Positions 41,521 through 51,059 of a DNA stretch of 64,000 nt are shown piece by piece. The stretch is taken from assembly GCF_014202335.1 (NCBI RefSeq), contig NZ_JACHGP010000018.1:99172-163171 (forward strand), read 5' to 3'. Within the stretch, counting starts at the first letter, position 1; each line of letters begins with the position of its first letter. Below the pieces are notes generated by a model that did no database searches, had not been told where the DNA came from, and saw only the letters and a program-made list of their open reading frames with translations. A program made the position numbers and the translations under genes. Source of the stretch: Mycobacterium sp. AZCC_0083 (GTDB taxonomy: Bacteria > Actinomycetota > Actinomycetes > Mycobacteriales > Mycobacteriaceae).

Positions 41521-42345
41521 TCAGGAATGGTCGACAGATGACCTGCTTTGAATGTCGCGTTGGCGGGCGACGAACCGTATCGACGCCCGCTGCATCAGCC
41601 CAGGCGCCAGCCGCGCGAACAGCCAGGCGGCATGGGCGCGTCGCGGTTTCACCAGCAGGGCCTTGTTGCGCTCGATGGCCTTGAGCGTATCGCGGGCCAA
41701 CTGGTCGGCGCCGTAGGCGGTCTTGATGCCCTGGCCCTTGAGGTAGTAGTCGCGGCCGGAGAAGCCGCCCACCGCGCCCTTGTCGAGCAATGGCGTCTCC
41801 ACCGCGGCCGGGCAGATGGCCAGCACCCCGACACCGTGCGCGGCGGCCTCCGAACGCAGCGCCAGTGACAGCCCGACGACGCCGTGCTTGGTCATGACGT
41901 AGCTGGTGATCTGGCCTGCGGCGGTCAGGCCGCCCATCGATGCGGTGTTGACGATGTGACCGCTGCCCTGCTTGATCATCTGCGGATAGGCGGCGACCAC
42001 GCCGTGCACGACACCGCGGAGGTTGACGTCGATGATCGCGTTCCACTGGGCCAGCGTCAGCAGCTCGGTGTTCCCGCCCCATGCGATGCCCGCGTTGTTG
42101 AACATCAGGTCAAGCCGGCCGGTGCGGTCCACGACCTCGTCGACGGCGGCTTGCACCGCGGCGGCGTCGGTCACGTCGAGCGTGGCCGATCGCGCGCCGA
42201 GCGGTTTGGCGGTGCGTTGGGCGGCGGCCTCGTCGACGTCGGTGCACACCACGTCGGCGCCCGCAGCGGCCAGGGCCCGGCACAGTGCCGCGCCGATGCC
42301 CGAGCCCGCGCCGGTGACGATGGCCTGCTTACCTGCGAACGTCAC
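41521..42345 (-). CDS. Short-chain dehydrogenase/reductase
   Basis: 274 aa, classical SDR: cofactor site TGAGSGIGAALC (~11-22), NNAG, and the active-site pair YVMTK. A conserved C-terminal helix (KPRRAHAAWLFARLAPGL) is typical of a mycobacterial SDR subfamily often seen near lipid or steroid genes. Third gene of a tightly overlapping operon (44155 to 41521) headed by a KstR-type box. The substrate is unknown; a steroid- or fatty-acid-derived alcohol or ketone is plausible. Confidence 0.9.
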   Translation of the reverse strand: MTFAGKQAIVTGAGSGIGAALCRALAAAGADVVCTDVDEAAAQRTAKPLGARSATLDVTDAAAVQAAVDEVVDRTGRLDLMFNNAGIAWGGNTELLTLAQWNAIIDVNLRGVVHGVVAAYPQMIKQGSGHIVNTASMGGLTAAGQITSYVMTKHGVVGLSLALRSEAAAHGVGVLAICPAAVETPLLDKGAVGGFSGRDYYLKGQGIKTAYGADQLARDTLKAIERNKALLVKPRRAHAAWLFARLAPGLMQRASIRFVARQRDIQSRSSVDHS

Positions 42346-43091
42346 GTCGCCATCAATTTGTTGAGGTGGCCCATGATGTCGGGATAGCGCTTCATGTGGG
42401 CGCCGCCGTTGACGTCGAGCACCTCGCCGGTCAACCAGGCGGCCTTGGTCAGGAACAGGACGGCCTCGGCGATGTCCTCGGGCGTGCCAGCCCGGCCGAG
42501 CGGCGTGTTCTCGACGTACTCCTCGACGACGCCGGGAATGGCTGCCGCGGCCTCGGTCAGCGGGGTGTGGACGAATCCGGGGGCGACGGCATTGACCCGG
42601 ATGCCACGGCCCGCGAGTTCCAGTGCGGCGACCTGGGTCAACATCGACAACCCTGCTTTTGCCGAGCAGTACGCGCTCATCCCTGCCGCGGGTTGGCGGC
42701 CGTTGAGCGAGCTGATCGACACCAGCGAGCCGCCGTCGGTCAGGTGCCTGCCCGCGTACTTGGCGACGATGAACGCGCCGGTGAGGCAGACGTCGATCAC
42801 CGAGCGGAAGTCGTCGACCGGCATGTCGACGATCAGCCCGACATTGCTGAAGCCGGCGCAGCTCACCACGGCGTCGACCGGGCCGGCCTCTTCGAAGAGG
42901 TTTGCGACGGAGGCTTCGTCGCTGACGTCGACGAACGACGCGGTATGGGGCGCACCGAGTTCCGCCGCTCTAGCCTGTGCGCCGTCGAGGTTGCGGTCGG
43001 CGACGACCACCCGGTATCCGTCGGCGGCCAAGGCCCGGGCCGACGCCCAGCCGATACCGGATGCCGCGCCGACGACGATCGCGATGCTCAC
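42342..43091 (-). CDS. Short-chain dehydrogenase/reductase
   Basis: 249 aa from a GTG at 43091 that overlaps the stop of the upstream gene (GTGA). Cofactor motif GAASGIGWAS (~8-17), SCAG, active-site YCSAK and an intact C-terminus (LTGEVLDVNGGAHM) mark a complete SDR. Its stop overlaps the next start by 4 bases. It is the middle gene of the KstR-box operon. The exact substrate is not evident. Confidence 0.9.
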   Translation of the reverse strand: MSIAIVVGAASGIGWASARALAADGYRVVVADRNLDGAQARAAELGAPHTASFVDVSDEASVANLFEEAGPVDAVVSCAGFSNVGLIVDMPVDDFRSVIDVCLTGAFIVAKYAGRHLTDGGSLVSISSLNGRQPAAGMSAYCSAKAGLSMLTQVAALELAGRGIRVNAVAPGFVHTPLTEAAAAIPGVVEEYVENTPLGRAGTPEDIAEAVLFLTKAAWLTGEVLDVNGGAHMKRYPDIMGHLNKLMAT

Positions 43092-44155
43092 TTCGTGCTC
43101 CCTTCGGGACGGGGGTCCGCCCACTTTGCCGCGATCACGCCCCACGGGTCCGCGTATGGCTCGGTGCGGCCATAGTAGGCGGCGCGGCGTTTGAAGATCT
43201 CGTGGGTAAACGGCGCGACGATCCGCAGCAGATGGCGCTTCAAGCCCGCCTTGTCGGCCGCTTCGACCAGCATGTCTGGCCACGAATGATGTTGGTAGCC
43301 AAGCACTTCCTGTGCCCGCGTGGTGTCCATCCAGTCGGTGCTGAACCAGGCGTCGGCACTGTCCGGGTTGCCCCTCAGCCCAGTGGGCATACCGCCGACC
43401 AGGCCCACCGCGGCAGCCATCGCAGGGGCGATGTCGCCCTGAACCAACCGGTGCGAGTCGTTCCCGCCGATCAGCAGCGTCTCGCCGACCGCGTCGGCGG
43501 TGGTAGCGGCCGCAAATGCCCTTGCGACGTCGCGCACGTCGACGGTCTGGATCCGGCCGTCGATCGGCAGCAACCCCTCGAAGTACAGGTTGTCGAGGTT
43601 CATGGCCGATCCCGCATCCACGGTGAGCACGCCGCCGAGGCGCAGGATCACCCAGTCCAGTGATGTTGCGCGGACCAGCTTCTCGGCCTCCGCCTTGTGC
43701 GCGCCGTACAGGTCCGCCGGATTGACCGGGGTCTCGGCGGTCAGCAGGTCGTGCTGCGCGTGTGGGTTGCGCGGTCCGTAGACCGCGATGCTGGAGGCGA
43801 GCACGAACCGCGGTGCGCTCGGCTGCTTGGCCGCGGCCGCGAGTAGCGAGGCGGTGGCGCCGACGTTGACCTTCTCGGCCAGTTCGCGGCGCATGTAGGC
43901 GAACGGCGGGATGATCGCGGCCAGGTGGATGACGGCACTCGGTGCGACGGCGGCCATCAGGGCATCGACTGCCGCAGGGTCGGTGAGGTCGGCGTAGCAC
44001 ACGTCGACGCCCGACGGCAGCTTGGCGGCGGCCTTCCGGTTGGCCGGAATGTCGAGGTCAGTGGCGACGACGCGGCGGCCGTCGGCGGCGAGGCGCTTCA
44101 CGGTCGCCGAACCGACCAGCCCGAAGGCGCCCGTCACCAGTACGGCGTCCGACAT
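43088..44155 (-). CDS. NAD-dependent epimerase/dehydratase family (extended SDR)
   Basis: 355 aa. The NAD site is TGAFGLVGSATV (~8-19) and the active-site motif is YGAHK. Extended SDRs of this size act on nucleotide sugars or on hydroxysteroids and isoprenoids. The palindrome matching KstR 15 bp upstream and the following SDR genes favour a lipid- or steroid-related substrate. First gene of a three-gene overlapping operon. Confidence 0.88.
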   Translation of the reverse strand: MSDAVLVTGAFGLVGSATVKRLAADGRRVVATDLDIPANRKAAAKLPSGVDVCYADLTDPAAVDALMAAVAPSAVIHLAAIIPPFAYMRRELAEKVNVGATASLLAAAAKQPSAPRFVLASSIAVYGPRNPHAQHDLLTAETPVNPADLYGAHKAEAEKLVRATSLDWVILRLGGVLTVDAGSAMNLDNLYFEGLLPIDGRIQTVDVRDVARAFAAATTADAVGETLLIGGNDSHRLVQGDIAPAMAAAVGLVGGMPTGLRGNPDSADAWFSTDWMDTTRAQEVLGYQHHSWPDMLVEAADKAGLKRHLLRIVAPFTHEIFKRRAAYYGRTEPYADPWGVIAAKWADPRPEGSTK

Positions 44156-44169
44156 GGGTCTCCTCAGAA

Positions 44170-44185
44170 CTAGAACGTGTTCTAG
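44170..44185. promoter_or_regulatory. KstR-type operator
   Basis: CTAGAACGTGTTCTAG is a perfect palindrome with 7-bp arms around GT and fits the published KstR consensus TnnAACnnGTTnnA. It lies 15-30 bp upstream of the ATG at 44155, overlapping the expected promoter. KstR represses cholesterol/steroid catabolism genes in mycobacteria, so the operon should be de-repressed by steroid-derived CoA thioesters. Confidence 0.75.
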
Positions 44186-44258
44186 GCATCATTGCCTAGA
44201 CGGGCTCAGTACACCAGGGTCGACCTGATGACCATCCCCGTCGTTTCGCTCGCCCCCG

Positions 44259-45143
44259 TCACGAGCTGCGCACGCAGCGAAACCCGATGTGGCTCATCCC
44301 GGTATCGACCGCCTGAGGACGACGAGCGGCAGGTCGGTAGCGCAGGCAGTAGCTGTCGGCGCACAGGAACGAGCCACCCTTGATCACCCTGCGGCCGACC
44401 GGGAACTGCGGTTGGGCAGTGTCGTAACTGTCAGCGGCGCAGCAGGATTCGAGCGCTCGGGTGTCCCCCCACCAGTCGGTGGTCCACTCCCATACGTTGC
44501 CCGCCATGTCGTGAAGACCGTATCCGTTCGGCTCGAAGCTGCCGACGGGGGAGGTGGTGCCGTAGCCGGTGTCGGGCAGGTAGGGGAACTCGCCGTGCCA
44601 GTAGTTGGCGAGCCGCTGACCGGGGCGTTCGGGCTCGTCGCCCCAGGTGTAGACCGCCGCAGCCAGGCCACCGCGCGCCGCCACCTCCCACTGTGCCTCG
44701 GTCGGCAACTGGATGCCCGCCCAGTGCGCGTACGCCGCCGCATCCTCGAAGGCGACGTGCACGACGGGGTGACGCTCGCGGCCGGTGGTCGACGAACGCG
44801 GGCCACGCGGGTGGTTCCAGCAGGCGCCCGGTGTCCACGTCCACCACTGGTTGAGGTGGCGCAGATCGACGGGGCCGGGGGTGCGGTGAAACACCATCGA
44901 CCCGGGCTGCAGGTTCTCCGCCGGCGCGCCGGGATAGTCGTCGGGGTTCGGTGGCCGCTCGGCGACGGTGAGATAGCCAGTGGCTGCAATGAATTCGGCG
45001 AATTCGGCGTTCGTCACCTGGTGGGTCTGCATCCAGAAGCCGTCGACGCCAACCTCGCGCGCAGGAGCTTCTTCGGCGTAGTGCGCGTCCGATCCCAATA
45101 TCGCGGTCTGGGGCGGGATCCAGACGAAGTCGTCAGTCGTCAC
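44259..45143 (-). CDS. Formylglycine-generating enzyme (sulfatase-activating)
   Basis: 294 aa, usual for bacterial FGE. It oxidises the Cys of a sulfatase CxPxR/CxAxR motif to formylglycine. The active-site segment FLCADSYCLRYRPAARR has both copper-binding Cys in the canonical C-x4-C spacing. NVWEWTTDWW and IGFRC are also present. It lies downstream of the HAD gene and sulfatase in the same direction, so its natural substrate is probably the sulfatase encoded at 46115-47665. Confidence 0.92.
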   Translation of the reverse strand: MTTDDFVWIPPQTAILGSDAHYAEEAPAREVGVDGFWMQTHQVTNAEFAEFIAATGYLTVAERPPNPDDYPGAPAENLQPGSMVFHRTPGPVDLRHLNQWWTWTPGACWNHPRGPRSSTTGRERHPVVHVAFEDAAAYAHWAGIQLPTEAQWEVAARGGLAAAVYTWGDEPERPGQRLANYWHGEFPYLPDTGYGTTSPVGSFEPNGYGLHDMAGNVWEWTTDWWGDTRALESCCAADSYDTAQPQFPVGRRVIKGGSFLCADSYCLRYRPAARRPQAVDTGMSHIGFRCVRSS

Positions 45144-45232
45144 ATCGTCGCCTACGCGCCGAGACTGCTGTGAGATCGGGAATCTGCCCGCGAACGCGAT
45201 CTGTCAGCAGTCTCGACGAGGTGGTGGGTGGG

Positions 45233-46114
45233 TCAGTTGGCAAAGACGTGCGTCCAGTCGTCGCGGATGCTGGCGACCGTCCAGCCGCGTGCCGAGGCCA
45301 GCTCCAGCGCCTTCTCCGCGCCTGCCATGTAATCGAATTCGCGTGCGGCGTCATCGTGGCGGACCAGCAACCGCATGCCATGCGTGTACTCCAGCATCTC
45401 GATGTCGCCATTGGAGTTCCCCGCCGCGAAGATCGGGCGACGCCCCACTCTGCCCCAGATGCGGACCGGTTTGACCGGGCCGTCGTTGAGGAACTCGGTG
45501 ACTCCCGTCGTGACGAGGTTGCCGTCGCTGAAGGCGAGCCCCACCGAGCTGCCCACCACGCGCTCTGGCGGGATGCCGTACATGTCGACGCTGATCGGCC
45601 GCATGAAATCGCGTCCACCACCGGAGACGATGTAACAGGTGAACCCGTTGGCCTCCAGGTAGTGCAGCAACTCGACCATCGGCGCGTAACCGCATGCGGT
45701 GTAGGGACGGCCCAGCGTCGGGTGCCGCGCGGAGGCGAAGAAATCGGCGACGTGCGCGGCATGTTCCTCGACATTGACCCCACTACTGGCCGAAAGGATC
45801 GCCACAGCAAGCTCATTGAGGTCGGAGTCATCGCCCTGATAGTGCTTGGTGACGGCGTTGCCGAACCACGTCAGATTACCTGATGACGCGGCGGCGTACG
45901 CGGGCCGAGCGGCCAATGACGGGTCTGCAGCGACCGCTGCGGCGAGTTGGCGCACCAGGAAGTCCAGCTGAACGTAGGCCGGCTTCTCGCACCACAGCGT
46001 GCCGTCGTTGTCGAAGACCGCGACGCGATCCATCGGGGCGAGGTGGGTGATGGCCATATGAACGAAGTCGACGATCGCCGACTTAGTCGGCCCGTCGTTC
46101 CACGATTCAAGCAT
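45233..46114 (-). CDS. HAD-family hydrolase (phosphatase-like)
   Basis: 293 aa. The catalytic motif FDNDGTLW (~34-41), a motif-II SGGGRDF and the metal motif GNSNGDIEML are intact, as in the phosphoserine phosphatase-like branch. The ATG directly abuts the stop of the sulfatase gene, so the two are co-transcribed. The substrate is unknown; its place between a sulfatase and its activator suggests a linked role. Confidence 0.88.
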   Translation of the reverse strand: MLESWNDGPTKSAIVDFVHMAITHLAPMDRVAVFDNDGTLWCEKPAYVQLDFLVRQLAAAVAADPSLAARPAYAAASSGNLTWFGNAVTKHYQGDDSDLNELAVAILSASSGVNVEEHAAHVADFFASARHPTLGRPYTACGYAPMVELLHYLEANGFTCYIVSGGGRDFMRPISVDMYGIPPERVVGSSVGLAFSDGNLVTTGVTEFLNDGPVKPVRIWGRVGRRPIFAAGNSNGDIEMLEYTHGMRLLVRHDDAAREFDYMAGAEKALELASARGWTVASIRDDWTHVFAN

Positions 46115-47665
46115 CTAGTCGGCCGCCAGGAATGCTTCGAGCTTCTTGACGATCTGATCGATGCTGAAGCTGGCTGGTGGGTGCCGCGGCGGGAACTCCT
46201 TGAAGGTGTCGAGGAACGCCGATGCCATCGCTGTCGCATAGAACACGAAGAAGTCGCGCCGCAGGAACCACTCGTAATACGTGTTCGACGTGATGTCGGC
46301 GTACTCGAACGGGTCGGTGCGCAGGTTGAACAGCTTCGGCACCCGCAACTCGGTAAAGGGCTCGGCCCATATCCGCAGCGTCCCCTGGCACCTCTGCTCG
46401 GCGAACACGATCTTCCAGTTCTCGAAGCGCATCGCGACCAGTTCGGCGTCGTCGTTGAAGTAGAAGAACCCGCGCCGCGGGCTGTGCTCGACCTCGCCCA
46501 TCAGGTACGGCAGCAGGTTGAACCCGTCGATGTGCACCTTGTACTCGGTGTCTCCATCGGCCCCGGCCTTGTAGCCCTTCTTGAGCTTGTCGCTGACGTC
46601 GGGATCGCCCGCGGCGGCCACCAGCGTGGGCAGCCAGTCGTGATGCTGGACGATGTCGTTGGAGACGCTGCCCGCCTTGATCTTTCCCGGCCAACGGATC
46701 AACTCCGGAATGCGGAATGCGCCTTCCCAGTTGGTGTTCTTCTCGCTGCGGAACGGTGTCGTGCCGGCGTCCGGCCACGTGTTGCGGTGCGGACCGTTGT
46801 CGGTGGAGTAGATGACGATGGTGTCCTCGGCAATGCCGAGTTCGTCGAGCACGTCGAGGACTGTGCCGACGTTCTTGTCGTGGTCGATCATCGCGTCGTG
46901 GTACTCCGACTGCCACATTCCCGCCTAACCCTTGCTCTCGGGCTTGATGTGCGTGTAGAGGTGCATGTGGGTGAAGTTGCACCACACGAAGAACGGCGTG
47001 TCCGCCTCGTGCTGCCGTTTGACGTAGTCGACGGTCGCGGCGGCGATGTCGTCGTCGATGGTCTCCATTCGCTTGGCGGTCAGCGGGCCGGTGTCCTCGA
47101 TGGTCTGCTTGCCGACCGGACCGAACTTCGGGTCGTCGGGTTCGGTGGACACCTCGTCGAGCGCCTTGCACTTCATCACGCCGCGCGGCAGGGCCAGTTC
47201 GTAGAGCCGCGGGAACTGGTCCTTGTGCGGGTAGTCGAATTGCTCGGGTTCCTCCTCGGCGTTGAGGTGATACAGGTTGCCGAAGAACTCGTCGAACCCG
47301 TGCACCGTCGGCAGGTACTTGTTGAGGTCGCCGAAGTGGTTCTTGCCGAACTGCCCGGTGGCGTAGCCGAGTGGCTTGAGCATTTCGGCAATCGTCGGGT
47401 CCTCGGCGGCCCAGCCGATGTCGACGCCCGGCACGCCGACCTTGCTCATCCCGGTGCGATAGACGCTCTGCCCACTGATGAAGGCGGCCCGGCCCGCGGT
47501 GCAACTCTGCTCGCCGTAGGAGTCGGTGAAGCGCATGCCCTCGGCGGCGATGCGGTCGATGTTCGGAGTGCGATACCCCATCAGGCCGTCGCTGTAACAG
47601 CTGAGGTTGGAGATCCCGATGTCGTCACCCCAGATGACCAGGATGTTGGGCTTGCCGTTCGGCAC
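46115..47665 (-). pseudogene. Arylsulfatase interrupted by an in-frame amber codon
   Basis: Start at 47665 (MPNGKPNILVIWGDDIG). The modification site SCTAGRAAFISGQ has the CxAxR form. The frame meets TAG at 46925-46927 after THIKPESKG and then continues without any shift: A-G-M-W-Q-S-E-Y-H-D, to a normal C-terminus near 46115 (517 codons in all). Related sulfatases have a Gln in about this position, so a CAG to TAG change is the likely lesion. A restart at the ATG 46918 would give a 267-aa C-terminal fragment without the active site. Probably non-functional unless the stop is suppressed or is a sequencing error. Confidence 0.8.
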
Positions 47666-47969
47666 GGTCGACTCCTTTTCTTGATTTCCCGTCGCTTCGC
47701 TCGCCCCGAAGAAGCGCGTCCGATCCGATGCTAGGAGCCGGGGTACTTCGTTGGGGGCGTTCGACGGAGTCCGCCCGCGTGCACGAGCAAATGCATTTCA
47801 CGCCATATCAATACGATCACGATGCGGACGCGATCGCCCGCTAACGCGGCGGGGTGACCAGCGCCGAGGTCGAGGCAGTGGTCTAGTGTCAGAAGATCGT
47901 AGGTATTTCGCGTTCCCGCAACCACGGTTACCGTCTGCGATTTCTCGGATAGCGACGGGAGCACCGTCC
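47666..47969. other. Intergenic region, nothing firm
   Basis: About 300 bp between the divergent sulfatase gene and the DUF5994-like gene. Frames extend through it, and a GTG at 47886 in frame with the downstream gene is an alternative start, but conservation-like sequence begins only near 47970. No palindrome or RNA gene was recognised. Confidence 0.4.
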
Positions 47970-48446
47970 ATGGTGCCAATCTCCTCTCCTCGCACGACAG
48001 CGCCGCGCCTGGCGTTCTGCAGCAGGTCGACGGCGCGCGGCAGCGTTGACGGGGCCTGGTGGCCCAGCAGCACCAACCTGGGCGCTGAACTGCCCGACGT
48101 GTTGGCGGTCCTCGGCTCGAGGATCGGTGAGGTCCGTCGGGTGGTCTACGACCCAAGCATCTGGCCGACCACGCCGTCGCGCATCATCCGCAGAGGCGTC
48201 GCGATCTCCGTCGACCCGTACAACATGGTGACCAGCGAGACCATCTACCTGATCGGGACGCACTCGCGCGACGCGGTGCTGTTCGTCGTCCCGCCGTCGT
48301 GCGCGGTCGCGGTCGTCGATCGTGTCCTCGGCGCGGTCTCGGAGGCCGCGGGCCCGATGAGTGCCTACGTGCTGAGGCACATGCTCGGACAGTTCGCCGA
48401 TGCCGAGAAGGCGTCGGCCGTGGCCGCCAGGAAGGCGGCTGGGTGA
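47970..48446 (+). CDS. DUF5994-like small mycobacterial protein
   Basis: 158 aa from the ATG at 47970, 9 bases after GGGAG. The segments VDGAWWPSSTNLGAELPDVL, VRRVVYDPSIW and VYLIG-like TIYLIGTHSRDAVLFVVPP match a small actinobacterial family I know as DUF5994. No catalytic motif is visible and the function is unknown. A longer version from GTG 47886 is possible. Confidence 0.65.
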   Translation: MVPISSPRTTAPRLAFCSRSTARGSVDGAWWPSSTNLGAELPDVLAVLGSRIGEVRRVVYDPSIWPTTPSRIIRRGVAISVDPYNMVTSETIYLIGTHSRDAVLFVVPPSCAVAVVDRVLGAVSEAAGPMSAYVLRHMLGQFADAEKASAVAARKAAG

Positions 48447-48605
48447 GCCGCTTCTGCGATGTCATGTACGAGGCCATCGACCCGTTGGACACCGACGAGG
48501 ACGACATCCGTTGCTGCAGTTGACATCCGGTTCCACCCCGGGACCATCCAGAAGACGCCCTCGGGCTACGCCGGGCGCACGCCCTCTCGCTGGTTGGTGG
48601 GTAGA

Positions 48606-49424
48606 TCAGGAATCACTCCGGCCGATGGGGGGTGAGCCAACGCTGACGTTGGTGCCCAACCAGGAGGACAAGAAGGCGGACAGGCCGGGATCGGTTTTCG
48701 CGAGTTGCTTGGCGCGGGGCAGGGAACGGGTGCGCTCGATGACACGACGGTGATACGCGCGGACATGGTCGACGGCAGCCGCAGCGTCGCGGCGGGCGAC
48801 CGCGTCCACGATGTCGATTCTCGCGTCGTACATCGAACCCGCCACGCGGCCGAAATCACCGCGTTCACCGCCGGACAACTCGACTGCCATCCCGATCTGG
48901 ATCTCGGTGATCGCCTTGGACAACGCGGCCAGCAGCGGATTATGGGAGATCGAGGACAAAGTAGCGAAGAACTCGCACAACGCGGCGGCGCTGGATGTCA
49001 CGTCGGTCGTGTCCGCTGTCCGCTCGGCCGCCGCACGCAGCCGTCCGATGTCGTCGTCGGTGGCCTGGTCGACGGCGAGCTCGGCGGCGTAGGCGTTGAG
49101 GGCACCGAGCAGGCCGAGGACGTTGCCGGCCCGCATCTTCTCGAACTGTACGACCGAGGCGATCGACATGCGCAGCAGCGCATCGCCGTTGGCAACAACG
49201 GTGGTGCGGCTGCCGTTGCGCGTGTTGAGTAGCCCCATTGCGGCCAGCACGCGGATGGCCTCGCGGACGGTCGGAGCGCTGACGTCGTATTGGGCGGCCA
49301 GTTCACGTTCGGACGGGAGCCGCGCACCGTCCGCCAGCTCGCCGGAGAGGATCTGGCGCCGTAGATCCGCCACAATCTGGTCGGCGACTCGGCCGCGGAA
49401 CAACCGCTCTGCTGGTCGCGACAC
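48606..49424 (-). CDS. GntR-family (FadR-type) transcription regulator
   Basis: 272 aa. The N-terminal winged helix (~10-75) has the GntR hallmark ELADGARLPSERELAAQYDV and SAPTVREAIRVLAAMGLL. The C-terminal ~180 residues are an all-helical FCD-type ligand domain (EFFATLSSISHNPLLAAL). A palindrome 74-88 bp upstream (49498-49512) recurs before the cupin-GlcG-MFS operon, so it probably regulates itself and that operon. The ligand is unknown. Confidence 0.9.
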   Translation of the reverse strand: MSRPAERLFRGRVADQIVADLRRQILSGELADGARLPSERELAAQYDVSAPTVREAIRVLAAMGLLNTRNGSRTTVVANGDALLRMSIASVVQFEKMRAGNVLGLLGALNAYAAELAVDQATDDDIGRLRAAAERTADTTDVTSSAAALCEFFATLSSISHNPLLAALSKAITEIQIGMAVELSGGERGDFGRVAGSMYDARIDIVDAVARRDAAAAVDHVRAYHRRVIERTRSLPRAKQLAKTDPGLSAFLSSWLGTNVSVGSPPIGRSDS

Positions 49425-49497
49425 GGTTACCTCCTACGTGCTCCGCCCGGTCGGGTTCGATAGCACAGTTCCCACACAGGGTATCCACCTGCGTCAG

Positions 49498-49512
49498 AAC
49501 CTACCAAGTAGG
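49498..49512. promoter_or_regulatory. GntR-type operator upstream of its own gene
   Basis: AACCTACCAAGTAGG: 5-bp arms around CAA. Read on the other strand it is CCTACTTGGTAGGTT, identical over 15 bp to the palindrome at 52398-52416. This is consistent with autoregulation. Confidence 0.65.
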
Positions 49513-49565
49513 CGCCGTGGCGAGAAAGCGCGACCGCACCAGCGACCACGTCACTGGACTCTGGG

Positions 49566-51053
49566 TCATTGCTGGGATTCGTATTGACGTGTGGACGTGC
49601 GGGGATCGCCTGCGAGTGTCGGGCGCGCCGTGGTTGGTCGGGGTCGCCGTAGGTCGGTGAGACCGATGAGGGTAGCGGCGGCGAACAGAAGGATCGGCAC
49701 AGCCAAGCCGTAGCCGATGGCACCGTGGAAATCGTGGGTGCTGCCGGCAGCGAAGAAGTACAAGGAGGTCGTTGCCGCGGTGCCGAGACCGGTGGTGATG
49801 CGTTGACTGGTTTCGAGCACGCCTGCGGCGGCGCCGCCGTCGGTGTGGCGGACCTCCTGCAGCGACCGGGTCTGGTTGGCGGTGATGAGCAGTCCGCAGC
49901 CGATGCCGGCGACCAGTAGCGGGGCTTCGAGGACGACCGCGGCGTGCGCCCCGCTCCACCAATACCCTGTTACCGCAACGGCGGTCACCGCGACGACGGC
50001 GATGGCCCCTCCGATGACAACGAGCCAGCGGCCGTGGCGATCAGCCAGGCTGCCGCTGACGACGGAGGCGCCGGTAGCCCCGAGCGAGAAGACCAGCATC
50101 GCGAACGCCGTCTGCAACGCGGTGTAGTTCAGGCCTTGCTGCAGGTACAGCAACATGACCACGACGGTGCTGGTAAACCCGGCGAAGAACACCGTCGCGA
50201 TGAGCGCGCCGACGCAGAAGCTGCGTACCCGCAGCAACGACATCGGGATCACTGGTTCGCCACCGCGGGCATCGAGTCGGCGTTCCCACCAAGCGAATAG
50301 GCCCAAACAGAGCAGGCCGAGCCCGAGCATCCACCACCGGGGCCGTTCTCTGGCCGAGGACATCTGCATGATCGGTTGCAAGATGAGCAGGACTCCGACG
50401 CAGAGCAGCGTGGTGCCGGCCAGGTCCAGCCGGTGTGACGCGGCGCGGGGCGGATCGGGCGGCAACACCCGATGGCCGGCGGCGATGGCCGCCAGCGCCA
50501 CGGGCGCCGTCGCGGCAAGCGCCAGTCGCCAGCCAAGGTCGGGCCCATACGCCTGCAGGAGTACGCCGCCCAGCACTGGTCCGGTGGCGGCGGACAGGCT
50601 GACGGTCGCACCGAAGTAGCCGAAGACCTTGCTTCGTCGGCGACCGTGGAACATGCGCTGGATCATTCCCATGGTCTGAGGCGCCAACAGGCCGCCGGCG
50701 AGGCCGTGAATCAGTCTGCCGATCACCAGCACGGTGGCGTTGGGGGCGGCGGCGCAGGCGACGGCAGTGATCGCGAACAACCACAGGCCGAGGAGGAACA
50801 GGCGGCGGCGTCCGAAGACGTCACCCAATCGGCCGGCGGGTATCAGCGCCAGGCCGGACGCCAGCGATGGCCCGGCGAGAACCAGGGTGGCGGCGGTCGG
50901 GCTGAGATGAAGTGTCTCCTGGATCGCGGGGAGCGCGATCTTTACCATGCTGACGTCGAGCAGCGACATGCAGACGGTGACCAGGAAGATCGTCACTGCC
51001 ACGCGTTGGGTGCGTTCGGGGATCGCGGGCAGGGTGTCGGTCGGTTTCGGCAT
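49566..51053 (-). CDS. MFS drug/efflux transporter (DHA2 type)
   Basis: 495 aa with about 14 membrane helices. Motif A is GRLGDVFGRRRLFLLGLW after TM2, with a TM5 segment FGATVSLSAATGPVLGGVLL as in DHA2 proton antiporters. Last gene of the leftward cupin-GlcG-MFS operon; only 6 bp separate it from the GlcG-like gene. The substrate is unknown, perhaps an aromatic compound or its metabolite. Confidence 0.9.
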   Translation of the reverse strand: MPKPTDTLPAIPERTQRVAVTIFLVTVCMSLLDVSMVKIALPAIQETLHLSPTAATLVLAGPSLASGLALIPAGRLGDVFGRRRLFLLGLWLFAITAVACAAAPNATVLVIGRLIHGLAGGLLAPQTMGMIQRMFHGRRRSKVFGYFGATVSLSAATGPVLGGVLLQAYGPDLGWRLALAATAPVALAAIAAGHRVLPPDPPRAASHRLDLAGTTLLCVGVLLILQPIMQMSSARERPRWWMLGLGLLCLGLFAWWERRLDARGGEPVIPMSLLRVRSFCVGALIATVFFAGFTSTVVVMLLYLQQGLNYTALQTAFAMLVFSLGATGASVVSGSLADRHGRWLVVIGGAIAVVAVTAVAVTGYWWSGAHAAVVLEAPLLVAGIGCGLLITANQTRSLQEVRHTDGGAAAGVLETSQRITTGLGTAATTSLYFFAAGSTHDFHGAIGYGLAVPILLFAAATLIGLTDLRRPRPTTARPTLAGDPRTSTRQYESQQ

Positions 51054-51059
51054 GAGCGG

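Noticed and set aside
43092..44000. N-terminal extension of the middle short-chain dehydrogenase
   Set aside because: It runs antisense-style through another frame of the epimerase gene; the GTG at 43091 with GTGA overlap gives the normal SDR start.
45947..47734. 595-codon plus-strand frame
   Set aside because: Antisense to the sulfatase gene, with no recognisable domain; open only because of high GC content.
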